Assembly (NCBI GenBank): GCA_013042925.1
Contig: JABDPH010000370.1
Coordinates: forward strand, 1-5,740
Length of the DNA stretch: 5,740 nucleotides
Reading direction: 5' to 3'
Source of the DNA: Eudoraea sp.
GTDB taxonomy: Bacteria; Bacteroidota; Bacteroidia; Flavobacteriales; Flavobacteriaceae
Positions within the stretch are counted from its first letter, which is position 1. Each line of letters starts with the position of its first letter. The notes beneath the pieces are model-generated. The model was not told the origin of the DNA. It saw nothing but the letters and a program-made list of their open reading frames with translations, and ran no database searches. Shown in pieces: positions 5,131 to 5,740 of this stretch. The position numbers and the translations under genes are program-made.

Positions 5131-5147
5131 CCAAATCAAATTCAAGA

Positions 5148-5740
5148 ATGCAGTTTAAATATCCAGAACTTCTTTGGGCGCTATTTCTACTACTCATTCC
5201 TATATTCATTCATCTTTTTCGACTTCGTAGATTCAAAAAAACGCCTTTTACCAACGTTAAGTTGTTGCAAAAAGTAGTTTCGGAATCACGCAAGAGCAAT
5301 ACGTTAAAAAAATGGTTACTCTTGTTTACAAGGTTAATGGTATTTGCCGCTGTAATTATTGCCTTTACGCAGCCCTTCTTTGCAAAAAAGAGTGCTTTGC
5401 AAGAGAAAGAAACTGTTATTTATCTGGACAACTCGTTTAGTATGCAGGCTAAATCCGATCAAGGATCTTTACTTGATAAAGCCATCCAAGAACTTATTAA
5501 GGCAGTCCCAGAAGGAGAAAAATTCAATCTTTTTACCAATAATTCGGAATTTAGAAATATTGAATTAAAGGACATACAGAACGACCTGCTCACGATTGTG
5601 CCTACCCCCGATCAACTGAATCTTGATGAAATACAGCTAAAAGCAAATAACTTCTTTTCAAAAAATACAAATGCAATAAAAAATCTGATTATTGTTTCTG
5701 ATTTTCAAAAAAGGTTAGCATCTGGCAATAAGGACGCCAT
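5148..5740 (+). CDS. BatA-domain / von Willebrand A membrane protein, N-terminal part
   Basis: An open frame from the ATG at 5148 through the window edge, 197 codons visible with no stop. The start MQFKYPELLWALFLLLIPIF, then I-H-L-F-R-L-R-R-F-K-K-T-P-F-T-N-V, is the characteristic N-terminal BatA (aerotolerance regulator) membrane domain of Bacteroidota. Helix 1 is at about residues 7-24, and helix 2 at about 57-78 (W-L-L-L-F-T-R-L-M-V-F-A-A-V-I-I-A-F). It is followed by a von Willebrand A-like domain: V-I-Y-L-D-N-S-F-S-M (90-99) carries the metal-site pattern DxSxS at D94, S96 and S98. Later L-I-I-V-S-D-F-Q looks like another core strand of that domain. Full-length relatives are large, usually several hundred residues, so most of it is missing. 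Its role is unknown; a periplasmic domain anchored in the inner membrane and some link to envelope stress are inferred. It has its own consensus promoter. Confidence 0.85.
   Translation, partial: MQFKYPELLWALFLLLIPIFIHLFRLRRFKKTPFTNVKLLQKVVSESRKSNTLKKWLLLFTRLMVFAAVIIAFTQPFFAKKSALQEKETVIYLDNSFSMQAKSDQGSLLDKAIQELIKAVPEGEKFNLFTNNSEFRNIELKDIQNDLLTIVPTPDQLNLDEIQLKANNFFSKNTNAIKNLIIVSDFQKRLASGNKDA

Noticed and set aside
5359..5568. Plus-strand open frame of 69 codons
   Set aside because: It is an out-of-frame shadow within the BatA/von Willebrand A gene that starts at 5148.
1..5740. Defence system, mobile element, CRISPR array or tRNA
   Set aside because: I found no transposase, integrase, terminal repeats, spaced direct repeats, cloverleaf or nuclease-type gene; the genes are ordinary chromosomal ones.

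Overview
The window looks like ordinary chromosome from a marine-type Bacteroidota, most likely Flavobacteriaceae. The evidence is low GC with AT-rich spacers, promoters of the Bacteroidota type (TTG / TAnnTTTG), mostly absent Shine-Dalgarno sequences, a lipoprotein with an acidic stretch after the lipidated cysteine, and a BatA/von Willebrand A membrane protein typical of this phylum. The assignment rests on protein and promoter style only; no rRNA or other taxonomic marker is present.

Layout. Positions 1-210 (minus) hold the N-terminal third of GTP cyclohydrolase I (folE), cut by the window edge. After an AT-rich spacer with inverted repeats (211-423) comes a small four-helix DoxX-like membrane protein on the minus strand (424-768). 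A second, homologous DoxX-like protein is divergent to it on the plus strand (871-1248). This second gene is followed 19 bp later by a FAD-dependent amine-oxidase/phytoene-desaturase-type oxidoreductase (1268-2530, TTG start), so the two probably form an operon. Convergent to that operon is a two-gene minus-strand operon: a 75-residue basic protein of unknown function (2927-3154) and a cysteine-rich DUF2237 protein (2550-2918). A 24-bp perfect hairpin lies just upstream of the small gene.

Next on the minus strand is a putatively surface-exposed, lipocalin-like lipoprotein (3444-3914) with a good promoter and a clear intrinsic terminator (3384-3413). Divergent to it is a family 2 glycosyltransferase carrying a C-terminal Rossmann-like nucleotide-binding domain (4075-5082). 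The window ends inside a BatA-domain/von Willebrand A membrane protein (5148 to the edge), preceded by a consensus promoter.

How the genes may work together. The left third (folE, two DoxX-like proteins, FAD oxidoreductase) could be a small redox, oxidative-stress or photoprotection neighbourhood, since such genes are often stress-responsive. That link is inference from context. The remaining genes look like unrelated housekeeping or envelope genes. I found no defence system, prophage, insertion sequence, CRISPR array, tRNA or rRNA. The least explained items are the small basic protein paired with DUF2237, the Rossmann-fused glycosyltransferase, and the divergent DoxX pair.
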